Numbered from the stretch's first letter, positions 36,434 through 48,957 are shown. The stretch: DNA of 64,000 bases from Heliocidaris erythrogramma (GCA_025617745.1 CM046858.1:39415850-39479849); one strand, 5' to 3'. A program made the numbers and translations. The notes: generated by a model not told the origin, from the sequence alone.

Positions 36434-37835
36434 TGCCTCCCGGCCCCCTAGATACGCCACTGCATCGGATGCATATTCTTCCAGGTTTTTGCAATCTATA
36501 TAATTGAATATACCAAGTGGCGTTGCTACAGGGGGCACAGGAGGCATGCGCCCCCAAGCAAATGGCGAAAAGGGGAAAGAAAAGAGAGAAATATAAAAAG
36601 AAAAGGAAGATGAGGGGAAAGGAAAGCAAAAGTAGTCACCTCCCACACCCTGTCTCTAATAAATGAGAAAATGGTAGAAGAGAATAAAGAACGTGTTTTA
36701 CATACATCACATTATCTCTTTATGTACCATTCAAATGTCTATGCCGCATTAAATATATAAGATGTACATCTTCATGTTTATTTCACAGTATGGAATTAGC
36801 AGGCCTACATAGGCCTACAGGTGGGATTATCAGGTAGTCAATTCATACCAGAAGTGAGATATTATACAAAGCTTCTGTAATGCACAGTATGAAATCTTTG
36901 ATTCCTGTTATTATTCCAATTTGCCTGCTATTGCGCCAATGTGCACTCGTAGCAAATGACAGGTTAATTTTTTTCCCTACGATTTTACACTTTATTATAA
37001 TTACATTAGATAAAAAATTTTAATGACTAAATCAAGCAAACTCGCAAGATATTTTATCGTCCTTCTATAAAGCCTAAAGCACCTGTGATGGGAATAATGA
37101 AATGCATGATGTACCAAAGAAAGAAAGGCCCACGACGTATATACATGCTTAGTTTTGAATCGTTCTCCCTTCGCACTAGGTTTTGGACCCTCCGTCGTAA
37201 ATTGACTTTGCTGCTGACCATGTCCTTTTAGAGCGTAGTGCAAGTTCAATAAAATGACACATGAACATGGCCGCAGCCTTGATCACAAAAACCTGATTCT
37301 AGTGAGAAAAAAATATATCAAGCTATCGATTACTTTTTGGCTGTTGGAAAGTCGTGCTGTCATTTTAATCATTGAGACGACGATGTTGTTTCTCCAAAAC
37401 GCAATCAATATCGCGTTAGGAAAGACATTCATCCGGTATTGATTGGGCCAACATCTTCCAATGCCATTTTATATAAAGTAAAGTGACCATGACGCAAAAA
37501 TAAGTGCAATTTTTTTCGGGGGGGGGGGGAGGGGATAATCTATTTCCTCCGTAGGCATGGTAGGCGGATCCAAATAGGGAAACATGTGGTACGGCACATG
37601 ATTTGGCGATTTAAGTTTTTTTCCATAGTCATTTTTCCTACAATAACCGAATTTCTAACTTCAAATCTAGATCAAACACATACCTACCCTAACCATGCTA
37701 ACCCTATAACCTTCAGCCCATTGGTAACCCTAGCTTTTAACCTTTATCTTTGACGAAGTGAAGCCCTGCATGCATAGGTCACAAGAGCAAATGTCAGGTC
37801 ACCTGTAAAAGCAAAAAACAAAACAGAACAAAATC
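36434..37835. other. Noncoding DNA
   Basis: Immediately after the foldback, CCCCCTAGATACGCCACTGC looks like another hAT-type end. A G-run lies at 37518-37536. Telomere-like but degenerate CCTAACC/TAACCCT words occur at 37684-37740. No gene was recognised. Confidence 0.45.
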
Positions 37836-37836
37836 A

Positions 37837-37968
37837 AAAGCAATGAGTCGACCGCCCTCCCCACAATTGATGAAAAGAAAGAAACGAATAAACAAATTCA
37901 AAAGCAATGAGTCGACCGCCCTCCCCACAATTGATGAAAAGAAAGAAACGAATAAACAAAAACAACAA
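37837..37968. repeat. 64-bp tandem duplication
   Basis: CAATGAGTCGACCGCCCTCC occurs at 37841 and 37905, and the block continues identically through GAAAGAAACGAATAAACAAA in both copies. Being identical, it is a recent event. Confidence 0.9.
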
Positions 37969-39870
37969 CACTGGCGCTGCGTATTAGCTTCCAATATATT
38001 GTGGACTTTCGCGTTTTCAAAAATCCACCCGACCCTTTTGACGAGGGCCGGATCCAAGAGTTTGGGAAAGAGGAGAGGGGGCACAATAAATAAAATCACA
38101 TAATTTAGTGGCCATACAGTATATTGTTGTGTACCAACTCAATTTTAAAAACGGGGGCCCGGGTCGGTTTTGCCCCTTTGTCTACCTCCGCCTCAGAAAA
38201 TGTTCGTGGGTGTTCTTCTATGTTCTTGAACTTTTCCACTAACGTTGTGGAATATGCATGCATGGTATATAAAATCGACCATATACATGCAGGTGTATTC
38301 ATATTCGCAATTTTATTGATTAATCTTCAGCAGGCGTTCAAACCGGGCAAAACTTTGAAAGTGTTATAATCTATTTTAAGACGTTCGTATACGTAATTGA
38401 CCGTTATAGTTATTTTATTTGCCCTCGCCCAGTAAAACATTTTCATGTGTCATTGTGCCCGAGATTTCCTCGAAAAACGTTTTTGTTCTTATTTTCAAGT
38501 AACACGATCGCCAGCTTGAGCAAAACTCACTAAGCAGTGGTCACGCTTTCCCGTGTTTGTATGGCTTCTCCGCACCGCCCAAGGTCACTCCGCGGACTCA
38601 CACTTATAACGCATGTCATGTAAAAGTTTACCTATATTTATTCGAAAAGGGCACGGTCAAATGAAAAAAGCTGGGGTCAAGCTCCCACACATCCACCAAT
38701 TTCTGTATTATTTTATCCGACGCACTTTACCACCCAAATATAAAGTTCACCAATAACATTGAGTGCAGAGGCTAAAGGGATATTTTGACAGGGAGGTGGG
38801 ATTTCTTCATGTATTATAATCATGCGACCATGTGTGAGTCCGTAAAGTGACCTAATAGACCGCTTCGGTAATGTATGCAAATTTTATGCATACCTTTCAA
38901 ACAAAGGTTGTTCTTGACAACCTGAAAGCTTGCCGGGCATAGCAACAAATAATGTATGCAAACTGGATTCCAAGCATTGAGGCTCATTTATAAAAAAGCA
39001 TGTTCATGGAATAGCTCGCCACTAGATGCTCAGAGAATAATATGTGCATAAATTTGTATACATTACAGAAGAGGTCTATTGGGCGATGCGGATTAGCCAC
39101 ACCAACATTCAGAAGCGTGACCTCTGCCGAGCGAGGTTTGCTCAAGCTGATCGCAAAGACTAAAAATATCAACTCAAAAGGGCAGTTTCAATACCCGTTG
39201 CCATAGAAATCGGAGTATTGTGTAATGTTAACACATTTCAGTTGATGATGGAAAAGAATGTATTGAAACTGCGCCGTATAGCTTCATGTTTTCAAAGTCT
39301 TTGAGACCATGTTAATCAGGTTAATGCAATATCACAGCAAATATCTCTTATTAGTACAATGTTGACTATTTTGCATGGATATATCAGGGATCCCTGGTCA
39401 TATCACTTTGACTGATGTAAGCCCACGTCTACATTCAACCTAACCGCCGAAAGCCATAGAGTCAAGCAATTTCTCTTTTCGGATTGCTCTCAGCGCACAT
39501 GCAGACTCATTGACAGTAGCTCCAAAAAAGGCAATAAAGATTCCTCATTTAAATCTACATGGTATAGTTCATTTCTCACGGAAGCTCGGTAGTTCAAGGG
39601 CGTGACGGGGAATTTCATTCTCCTTGGATCTTTGGACCATTCTCCTGTAGTGACAAAGGAGATGGTGTTCTATAAAGAACTATTGAATTGCTTAGAGACG
39701 GCTGAATCTAGCTTCGGCAGAGCTGCTAGGCATTTTAATTTGGTTTGGTCTTATTTTTTTCTAAACATGCTATACATTTACAGAGATTCTTTTTCATGAT
39801 GTGAATAACACTGAAATAAATTATACACAGAAAGGGTGTTCTTTGTTCAACTCTTAAAGATAAAGTAGAG
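37969..39870. other. Noncoding DNA
   Basis: Contains GGGCCGGATCCAAGAGTTTG and GGGGGCACAATAAATAAA phrases at 38043-38095, again resembling decayed transposon ends. No exon was recognised. Confidence 0.45.
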
Positions 39871-39872
39871 TA

Positions 39873-40036
39873 CTGGGCCCAGTTGCATAAAACCATTAAC
39901 GGTAACTTTGCCACCAATATGGTAACTCCCATGGAAACCTTGATTTTGATTGGCTGTTGAGTGATGTTACCATGGTATAGTTACCATTATAGCATAGTTA
40001 CCATTAATGGTAAGCTTTTTATGCAACGGGGTCCTG
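39873..40036. mobile_element. 164-bp MITE with GTTGCATAAAA ends
   Basis: Starts CTGGGCCCAGTTGCATAAAA and ends TTTATGCAACGGGGTCCTGG. The interior has inverted and direct ATTAACGGTAAC/GGTAACTATACCATGG-type words. It lies at the left edge of the large hairpin at 40037. Confidence 0.7.
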
Positions 40037-40218
40037 GTCGTGCAATTACATTGTGAAAGAACACGTCTCTGAAAGTCATTGGGAAAGGTTGACCATGTCT
40101 ACATAAAGATTGTTTTCTGTGTTGTTTTGAAATCATCAAAATAGATAAGAAATTGACCCAAACTAGCAGAAAAGCACATGTACTGCACACAGAAATGGGT
40201 ATAATAATTATGGGACTA

Positions 40219-40422
40219 TACTCTCTAAAAAAAAAATCGAGTGGTCACTGACGTGACTCCCCGGGCGAGTGAAAATGGACTGAAAATAGAGTGAAAAGCA
40301 CTCTTTTCTTTTTAGAGAGCACTCGATATTCACTCAATATTCACTCCTAAACAAGTGATCACTGACGTGACTCCCTGGGGAGTGAAAATAGAGTGAGAAT
40401 TCACTCTTTTTTTTAGAGAGTA
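40219..40422. mobile_element. 204-bp TACTCTCT MITE, copy 2
   Basis: TACTCTCTAAAAAAAA at the left, TTTTTTTTAGAGAGTA at the right. It interrupts the text GGACTA|CACAC of the family C hairpin; the homologous hairpin near 63229-63240 reads GGACTACACACA without insertion. This supports a TA-type target. Confidence 0.85.
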
Positions 40423-40572
40423 CACACACAAGTGGCATGAAAGTTCGGCGCCAACATTTCAGCTATTTCTAGCCTTATTTCGAATATGAGGGCATTTAAA
40501 GAGCAAATTCAGGGGATTTCTCTACTCTGATATTCTTCCAAACTGACATAAAAGGAATGACCTTCTCTTTAA

Positions 40573-40866
40573 AGGGATACTCAGCCGCAGATTGTGGACG
40601 TTTTTATTCCGCGAGAGGGCACAGTGATCGTTACCTGATCATGCCGTTGCCCCTCGGGGCGCAAACTCCGGACAGACTGGTCGCCGCACAAACATGCACG
40701 CTCCGCTTGAGCTCGAGTTCTCGTGCGAGATTCGGTCGGCTTCGTGCAGTCCGAAATTAATCCCAGTATAGTCCGACGGACGCGTTCGACGCACAAACTT
40801 TGTGTACGAGTGAATGGGGCTTACGCAATTCTTTCTTTCCCCACGGCCGCCCGGTGGCGTGTCCCT
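40573..40866 (+). mobile_element. 294-bp TTAA MITE, family B, copy 2
   Basis: Starts AGGGATACTCAGCCGCAG, ends GTGGCGTGTCCCT, flanked by TTAA at 40569-40572 and 40867-40870. Strongly similar to 14100-14392 in the same orientation. It lies inside the family C hairpin. Confidence 0.88.
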
Positions 40867-41309
40867 TTAACTTCAAACATGGATCTTAAACTAGACCTTA
40901 TGCTAACCCTGTAAACCTAATCTTAAAGAGAAGGTGGAGTTCTTGGAAAGGTGAAAAATAATTTGTCGGCTTTCTCATTTCTTTTATGTTATATTGAAAG
41001 AACATCATAATAGAAATGTCACCTGAAAAGGATTGAAGTTCAAATGCCCTCATAGTCAAATTAGGGCAAGAAATAGCTGAATTGTTAGGGCCGAATAATC
41101 ATGCCACATGTGCGTGCAGTATAAGTACACCGATTTCTGTGTATAGTTCATGTGCTTTTCAGCGACATTGGGTCAATATCTCATCATGATGATGATTCGA
41201 AAACCTCACAGTATACACAAATTTCTTATGTAGACATGATCAACCTTCACCAATGGCTTTGTCACAGATTCATTCATATCATAATCACATGACCAGAACT
41301 CACCTTTAT

Positions 41310-42069
41310 CTTAACCAACTTGCAACCATAACCGCAACCCTATATCTTCAACGAAATAAAGCCTAGATCAATTTTGCCCTTGTATTTTGAACTTCACATT
41401 AGTTGATTAGTTGATATGCAAGGCATGATATAATTTCAGGCGGCTGAAAGGCAGAGATAATAATTATGTTGTCCAAAGCGTCCATGATTATGCACCCTAT
41501 TTCAAATGGATTTTTTTTACAGGAAAATCAAACCATTTTCATTTGTGCAAGCATAAAATCATATCAAATGGGTTTAGCAGAAGCTATAATATTTTGATAC
41601 AGCAGGATAGAATTGTTACCTAAATTGCAATGATCCATCGGTACAACGTACGCTTCATTGCTTCGTACTTTGCTTAACACGTTAGAAGAGAGAGGCGATT
41701 CATGACTTGTAATATTGCTTTTATCATTACGGATCAGATTTTCCCAATGCCAATACGTTTTGTTTTCCACCCAAACCCGTGCTCGACTACGTGCTTCCCT
41801 CCTTGCCACCAACGGGAGATAACCTTGTAACTGGACCTTGGCATGTGTATTTAGATTTATGTTCGTATTTGAGAAATCTCCTCTTTCCGTTACCTCGAGA
41901 AGATCTTCCATCTTGCCGCAGCAGCGTATTTGCTGCGGCCTACTTTTTTTTTTTGTGATTGGCTTCTTGGCATTCTTCCACAGCTGATTTGAAATATTTG
42001 CCTACATTCCATCAACAGTTTTCACAGAACGTGTTTGTTTTTCTGTCTTCTATTTCTGTGTCCATGCAG
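41310..42069. other. Intron or upstream DNA before the GPCR exon
   Basis: No upstream GPCR exon was found here. The minus-strand frame at 41564-41911 has no recognisable domain. The last 40 bases form a pyrimidine-rich tract ending CAG at 42067-42069, the acceptor for the exon. Confidence 0.5.
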
Positions 42070-42845
42070 GCATACACATCCCCGTCCCCGATGGCCCTGG
42101 AGGAGACACCCTCTGTCGGCTGCTCCTGTCTAAGTTTCCTCTGTGGACCGCGTTCACGGCGTCTGTGCTCAACTTGACCTGCGTGACCTTAGAGCGCTAC
42201 TTCAGCATCGTGCATCCTCTTCACTACGACGCTATCTTTACCGCCAAGAAGGCAGGCTTGATGATCTTCATTGTCTGGGTCTTCGGGTTCGTCATGAACA
42301 GCTACATGCTCTACGTCTTCTACAGCAGCGACGGCACCTGCATGCTCCGGTGGCCGAACGTCGGTTACCAGACCTTTGTGGGCGTGGCCAACTTTTGCGT
42401 CATCTACGTTATCCCAATCACGGTCATGGGCATCTCCTATTGGTTGATCATGTCGAACCTCCAGGCCAGCGCAAGCAAGCTTCGCCAGGAGACCCGGGAA
42501 GGCAAGGCAGGACCGATGTCTCTAGAGCTTCTGAGCGCCAGAAAGAAAGTCGTCAAGATGCTAGCTGTTGTGGTAATAACCTTCGCCATCTGCTGGGCCC
42601 CTAACCAATTCGTGTTTTTCGCTTACAACTGCGGTTGGAACCTTGACTTTGACCAGTGGTACTACCATCTCACCGTCTTGGTCGCTTTCTGCAATAGCTG
42701 CATGAATCCGTTCATATATGCCTTCAAAAGCAAGCAGTACCGGAAGGCACTTCGAGCTGCTGTGTGTAGTAAGAAATTGACAACTACTGTAAGCAGCTAC
42801 GAAGGTACTAACCCCAGTGCAGTTGGATCGTCATTCGGAAAATGA
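42070..42845 (+). CDS. Rhodopsin-class (class A) neuropeptide-like GPCR, last exon (TM3 to C-terminus)
   Basis: Seven-transmembrane receptor exon that would signal through G proteins at the plasma membrane; the ligand is unknown. The exon opens after a polypyrimidine-CAG acceptor at 42067-42069, in phase 2. It encodes about 257 residues up to TGA at 42843-42845. Visible landmarks in order: GGDTLCRLL with the TM3 disulfide Cys; LERYFSIVHPLHY (ERY in place of DRY, then the HPLHY loop); the TM4 Trp in FIVWVFGF; an ECL2 Cys in DGTCMLRWPN; TM5 with an IPIT Pro; TM6 ITFAICWAPNQFVFF (CWxP); TM7 NSCMNPFIYAF (NPxxY) and a helix-8 stretch SKQYRKALR. TM1-TM2 must lie on an upstream exon that I could not find in the window. 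The overall look resembles galanin/allatostatin-like receptors expanded in echinoderms, but orthology is not established. A GTG-start reading from 42165 is a frame artefact; the true frame runs back to 42070. Confidence 0.88.
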
Positions 42846-42855
42846 AGCAAAATGC

Positions 42856-42861
42856 AATAAA
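42856..42861 (+). promoter_or_regulatory. Possible polyadenylation signal AATAAA
   Basis: AATAAA lies 11 bases after the GPCR stop. That would give a very short 3'UTR; a later unseen signal is possible. Confidence 0.45.
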
Positions 42862-43589
42862 AACTGTTAAGCAGGCCTTTAGATGGTGTCTATTGTATAA
42901 TGTTTTGAAAGATAGTATAAATTTTTGAAGTAAAATGTAATCATAATGGAATTTTTTTTTTCTATCCAGTTTTGTCGTCGTATGCACAGTTACCTGCTGT
43001 ATAAAAAGCTCAGACCCTTAATCCTCAGGTTTTTTGTGTTCGGAAGGTTTTAGTTATTTATAATTTTGTCTGATATGTTGGAGCCATTCGCTCTCCATTC
43101 TCTTTTTAAGTAAACAGATATTCATTTAGCAGCCATGGTCAGGGACGGATACAGGATTTTGTAAAAACAGATGGCCACATGCAAGCCCGAATAAAAATGT
43201 GACAAGCAAAACAATCAAAATGGTTTACTCAAGATTTCACACAAATTCAGGTGTTTCTTTGTCTTTGGGTCTAAAATTGAAAGTGGGCACATTTTTCTTC
43301 TGTAAATACGAGGTATACCAAATTGGTTTTTAAAAGGGGAGGACGGACCGGTTACGCCCCCTAAACCCTAACAGTCATGATTTCGATATAGATCTCAACA
43401 GTCTGGAGACCATGTAAGAGGTCCATGAATTCGAGTATGAATCAACGATGTAAAAGTACATAATTGAGACCCAAAACTAAAAATTTCTAAACATATATGT
43501 CCTCAAATTGATCGCAAAGAGGAATTGGCTATTTCGTATATCAGAGTTGCCTTTGGTTTTGTTATGCCCGCCACGTCGTGACGCTTAAG
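42862..43589. other. Noncoding DNA after the GPCR
   Basis: Possible 3'UTR then unique DNA. GGGAGGACGGACCGGTTACG and CCCCCTAAACCC at about 43336-43370 resemble decayed transposon ends. Confidence 0.4.
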
Positions 43590-44835
43590 ACACTCCAACA
43601 TTATAACCCCGGTCATACCCTAGCGGCCAAATATGTAGCTCCCATTTACACCCAGAAGGAGAGTGTCAAAGGTGGATTAATTTCTTGCCAAAAGACGTTA
43701 GTGCCAGGCTGAGATTCGAACCCTCAAACCTCTTGACTGAGGGTCATGCCTCAGTCACAATTGGGGCCGGTGTCCGTCCGATAATGGCCTCTGGAGGTCA
43801 CCGCCCGATTTTCAAAATCGTTGGGTCACCGGCGAGTCACTGGACGCATGCCGGCCGACACTTATGAGAGAAAAACTGACGGACATCAGATGGAGATCGG
43901 CAGGATATCTTCCGGGCGCCCGCAGGAGACCGCAGGGAAGCAGGACGGTCACCTTGCTGCCATCTGCCGATAGTAGATCATCGTGCGATCATCTGGAGGT
44001 GGCCCTGCGGTGTCCTGGCGAGAGGCCTGCGGTCTCCGGGGGGTAACCGTTAGTGTTCCCGACGAGTGACCGATGATTATCGGCCGAATTTGATTGTTTA
44101 AGCGTCCTTCTGGTTTATTTACACTTGGTGGGTAAAATTATACGGCAACGTTTTCTGACCAATCACCCGTGGTATTTATACTCCCCGGGCGGACGACCTT
44201 AGATCCCCGCCCGTTCATCGGACAGGCGCCGGTAGGTCGCCTTCACCTAATCGGCAGTGTGCCGCCAGGGCGCCGCCAGACATCGTTCAAACATCGGGCG
44301 TAGACCGGCCGGCGCCAGTCCGATTTTAAAGAATCTTAGGGCCGCCTACAGAGCGCTGTTTGGTTATCGGACGATGGCCTGCCGGGTATCTGACGGGTGT
44401 CTGGCAGACCGGGCGGCGCCCTGACGGGAAAAGTTTGTTTTTGGAGGAGCCTGGGAAGATTTTATTGTGGGAACAATCTGACGGGAACCGGGCGAGATGC
44501 CAGACGCACTGGCGGCACCTGTCAGGACCCCCAGAAGATCTGACGGTCACCGGGCGGCCACCTGCCGGCTATGTGTTGACACTGCCGATATCTGAAATCC
44601 ATCGCTAGCTTTTAACTCCGCGCTAAAAGTTGACGATGCCTCCAACGATGCCAAAAAAACACAACGATGACCCCGATTAGCGTCCGGTTGTCTGCCGGTC
44701 ACCGCACGAATGCTCCGATGACCGCCCGATTTTAGACCAAAAACTCATCGGACGGGGCCCCCTACATGGCATCGGAGCCTATTGTGAATGAGGCATCAAG
44801 TGGAAGAACCGATGTACCACGACACCATCACGACC
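43590..44835 (-). mobile_element. tRNA-derived SINE split by a 1-kb foldback
   Basis: The body and B-box part is at about 43590-43746 (GTGTCAAAGGTGGATTAATT, TTGCCAAAAGACGTTAG, GAGATTCGAACCCTC). The A-box part is at 44796-44835, where the minus strand reads TGGTACATCGGTT. Joined across the foldback these give an A-box to B-box spacing suitable for a tRNA-like head, so the SINE predates the foldback. Confidence 0.65.
43747..44795. mobile_element. GC-rich foldback element, about 1.05 kb
   Basis: Termini TGCCTCAGTCACAATTGG and CCTATTGTGAATGAGGCA are inverted near-copies, flanked by TCA on both sides (43744-43746 and 44796-44798). The interior is strikingly GC-rich and filled with GACCGCCCGATTTT, CACCGGGCGGCCACCTGCCG and similar words on both strands. 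No coding domain is present. The superfamily is unclear; a 3-bp duplication is compatible with PIF/Harbinger or CACTA. Confidence 0.7.
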
Positions 44836-46678
44836 ATTTTAAGATGTCCATTCTTTGTAACATATCTCTAACATGGCTAAATGAGTGAATATTTTGCTGT
44901 TTATAAGATGAAGATATTTGTTCAGAGACACCATTCTGTTTATAACAACAACTAGGCTAAAGACCTATTCCATTTTCAGAAGGTCATGAATGATAGGAAA
45001 AAATGTAAGAATTGTCAAGTCCATGTTCGGCTCTGTTGTGACTCATCATGGCCACGATAATCGTGTTCCACTATAATGGCTGTCATTATCCATCCATCGT
45101 GAAACCCTTTTCACGGCCGTCTTAATTGAATTAGCATTAAAGTTATTACATTGTTGGTCGAGGTTATGATTTTTTTTCTTCTCATGCCTAGTGCATTACA
45201 ACATAACCTCAGAAAGATCCTTGAAAAGTTGAAATCTGTACTAGCGTATTTGAAAATAGTATTTAATAGGAAATGTGGCCGACATTTTTACTCGTTCTCA
45301 AATAACTTTAAATTCATTTTTAGATTTAATCACCACAAAGCGTGCTCGTGAATTAAAGCGCACAGACCATTTATTCGTGAGAGATTTAAATAATACCAGT
45401 CATGAGTAACGCAATTTTATCGAGGGCACCGGTAACTGAAAAAATATAAAAGTCAGCTCTCGAAAATGCAGGTTCTCCAAATCAAAGTTTACTGGTTGAG
45501 TTCTTCTCCAAGCAGAGCATCCAAAGAGTGAAAATTAAAGCTCGTTCCTTTTCCTTAGTAATTTACCAAAATTGTACATTATGGCATTAACAAAAACTCT
45601 AATAATGAATTAAAGACCTTGATGTAAGCACTTTCGTGTTTATGGATAAACGAATATTACCTTAATTACGATGATTACTGACCTTGTCTTTATCTTTACA
45701 TCAAGCCTGCGAGCATGATTTAATCTTAAAGGGAGCGACAAGTCGCAATCTATGGGCGCTTTTACAGTTGGCTGCTCCTTTCTCTGGATCAAAGTTCAAA
45801 GCGATTTCAATTTATCGTGCGCAGCTAATAAAAGTTCGCACATTGACCCAAATTTGAGTAAACAAGATCGCGCGTTCTTTATTCCAGTATTTGAATCTCA
45901 TTGGTCGGTTGCGTATGGAGGGATTCGAGTTAACGATCGCGCGAGGAATCCGGCAATAACATTCCTTCGGTAGCGCACGATTGGACCTGATTGTATCCGA
46001 ATTTCCCCGAGTCAGGCCAACTGGTCAGGCCCATGGATTACGACTTGCCACTCCCTTTAAGGATAATCAATGGGTAGAAACGGAGCGTGCCATTCAATAA
46101 GATCGTGAAAAGGGGAAAGAGAAAAGGAGGGAGAGAAAAAGGGAGGGAAAATGAGGGGTAAAAGGAATGTGAAAAGCAGATGACAGGTTTTCGGCTCCAA
46201 TAAATGTCCCCAATAAATTGTGGTCTTGTTTATTCTTATTTTATCATCTTGGAAGACCAGTGCGCCCCCCCCCCCCCCCGAAGCTATTACCCCCACGACG
46301 ACTACACACACGTACACCCTCGAGGACCATGGACGTGGAGAGTAGATTCATTGCAAGATTTAATTTAAAAGCATTCCCATTTGTCCTTCTGGAACTAAGT
46401 ACGGAAAATATCGTTGTTTATTTAAATAGTATATATTACAATACTTATTAGATGATCTTTGAAGGTGGAGGTTAATTGCATGGCGGTACTGATAACGTTG
46501 AGAAGGCTTACGGTTCACCATACTTATTAGGCCTTATGGTTGATAGAAAGCATTCCTGGGACATTGCATACAGTAATTATCACCTTTTCATTATCACCTT
46601 TTAATTCCATAAACTTAAAGGTAGCTTGGAGGTCAGGAAGAGGGAGAAAAGGGGAAAGTGATCGTTAACTTAAAGGTA
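44836..46678. other. Noncoding DNA
   Basis: No exon was recognised. A block at about 45725-45970 is slightly GC-richer with an open frame but no recognisable motif. A C-run of about 16 lies at 46265-46280. Confidence 0.45.
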
Positions 46679-46895
46679 TACTATCTCCAAAAAAAAAAAA
46701 AAATCGAGTGATCACTGACGTCAATCCCCAAGGGAGTGAAAATTTATTGAAAATAGAGTGAAATTTCAATCTTTTCTTTTTGGAGGGAACTCGATATTCT
46801 CTCGATAGTCTCCTAAACACGTAATCACTGACGTCACTCCAGAGGAGTGGAAATAGAGTTAAAATCACTCTTTTTATCGAGAGAGAGAGAGAGTA
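46679..46895. mobile_element. About 217-bp TACTCTCT MITE, copy 3 (diverged)
   Basis: Left end TACTATCTCCAAAAAAAA, right end with a GA expansion GAGAGAGAGAGAGTA. The interior GATCACTGACGTCAATCCCC and ATCACTGACGTCACTCCAG match the other copies. It is the most diverged full-length copy. Confidence 0.75.
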
Positions 46896-48950
46896 CTATA
46901 ATTATATTCAACGCTACCATTTGATTTAACTTTTGACAATTATAGGTGGAGCAAAAGTCTACCCAAAAGGTTATTGCAAGCGGTCTCATGGAATTTCTTT
47001 TGAATTATTCCGCTAGCTATATTATATAATGCGATTCGAATTGAATCCTTCTTTGAAGAAAAAAAAAATCAGCTTTTAAATATTGCTTCCTCATAGACTT
47101 CCATTTTTTTAAAAACTTTACGAAGTTACGTTGGGGCATCTTGTTATTTCTGATTATAGTTTCCAAGAAGTCGATGTTTTATGAAATACTCTCATGGCAC
47201 TCCGGTTGAACAGGCTGTATTAGAGGGCCATGATTTAAGGGCCTGAATGACTAGACCGGGTCCGCAAGGAGTATTCAACTTGAGAGCGGGAAAATTTTCC
47301 ATTTTAAAGTGAACAGACACATTAAATACCCCTCTCTCTTTTCCAGTAATATTTTGAATCCTACACAGTGGTAGTATATTTTCGGGCTTCACATTTGACC
47401 CACCCCCTGTCAAATAATTCTGACTACGCTCATGCCCATACTCTTGGAGGGGTACACCCCCTGACCCGACACCCATACTCGGTCGCTTCGCTCCCTCAGA
47501 AAGGTCGACTTTTTTCCAATGTTGAACCCCCCGCCCCCGCACAAATCCTAGTTACGGGCCTGAGTATGGTTTCTATATTTAACTTTTATATTCCATTACC
47601 ACAGATTTCATTTCAGTCTTCTCATGCTTGCCACTGCTTATCTTCCCACGTTATCTTTGTATGGTGTTTTAAGCAACCTATATCTCCTTGTATTGTCAGG
47701 ATTTCCTGTCCGATCTAACACTTCTCAAAGATCAAAATACCCTTCATTTTCGTCCTATAGTCTGATAGGAATCAATAATCATCCAAATGTCAGATGTCTA
47801 AGATAGTTTAATAATTAAAAAAGTCATTTCCACTTTCCTTCCTCTCTCCCCTTTCACGTGACCCCCTTGTGCGCCCCTTCCCTATCTGAGCCAGTTGGTA
47901 TGAAAATGTTTTTAAAAATTTAACCCCAAAATCACTATTCTGATGTCACTTTGGATAATTTTTTCGCCTTATGATTCTTTTATGTTGTTGTTCAAGCAGA
48001 TTTCTGCTCGCCAGCTTGGGGGCGATACTACAAACGAATTTGAATAATTATTTGAATGACGCTTTGAAAAAAAATCGATTCCAACATGGAATAATGTACA
48101 AAATTCGAAAATGAATGGTGAAAGACGACATTGATTAAAATTTTATAGATTTGCCAGATTAGGAAGTTACGGGACAAAATCAAAATAAAATGTATTACAA
48201 TAGACGGAAAGACTGATATTTTATCACGTTATTTTCCCTTTCCATCATCTCTCCCCTCGCTTTTTTTTTTATTTATCTTTTTTTTTTTCTTTTTTAAGCG
48301 GACCTCTGCTCGCCAACGGGGGGGGGGGGGGGGGTTCGTTCCCCCTGAACCCCCCTAGTTACGGGCCTGAACATAGAACCTTCACATCTATTTCTCAATA
48401 GGGTGTCCGAAGGTCAATTTGGATGTCAATCATTAATCATGTCAAGCAGTTCATTTCAAGTATTATTTGTAAGAGGATATTTAATTTTTCACGTATCTGT
48501 AGTATTTACAATTCTATATATATCTTTAGATAACCTCGTTTCAAAACACTCCACAGCGATTTTGATCACGAATAAACGAAAATGCTATTTTTCATAAACC
48601 GAATCACTTGAGTTGTATAAAGTGTATATTGACTTGTACTGTTGTGAATGTATTTTGAAGAAGAGGCTAAAATGTTTATAGAAATCTCGAGTTCCATGCT
48701 TCCTAGAGAATATAATATTGTAGCCTGAAAGAATTGTTATACAGTTTGTAATATCAGTGAATGTTACAGTGATTGAGAGCAAACTGTGACATATTGAACA
48801 TCAGCTTTATTTTTTGTAGAATATAATTATGTGCATGAGCCGTAAGGAAAAAAACGTAATATTTTCATTCCCAAAATGTGCAAAGTTGATGAGTTGCTGT
48901 AGCTTTTCTCATAATAGCCCTTTGTTCCCCTCCCTCCCCCTCTCTCTCTT
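46896..48950. other. Noncoding DNA with transposon-end remnants
   Basis: CCTAGTTACGGGCCTGA appears twice (about 47547-47563 and 48354-48370), each time after a C- or G-rich run, marking the ends of a shared decayed element. A G-run of about 17 lies at 48319-48335. No gene was recognised. Confidence 0.5.
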
Positions 48951-48957
48951 ATCTGTC

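Larger units (their letters stand above)
40037..41303. mobile_element. Large hairpin (family C) with two nested MITEs
   Basis: The left arm (TGGGAAAGGTTGACCATGTC, CACTGCACACAGAAATGGG-like text, TTCGAATATGAGGGCATTT) is answered by an inverted right arm (CAAATGCCCTCATAGTCAAA, ACACCGATTTCTGTGTATAG, ACATGATCAACCTTCACCAA). It is homologous to 63036-63853, which is less interrupted. Here two unrelated MITEs sit in the left arm and centre, at 40219-40422 and 40573-40866. Confidence 0.8.

Noticed and set aside
45752-45973. Small gene candidate
   Set aside because: Slightly higher GC and an open frame, but no recognisable motif, splice partners or polyadenylation signal in position.
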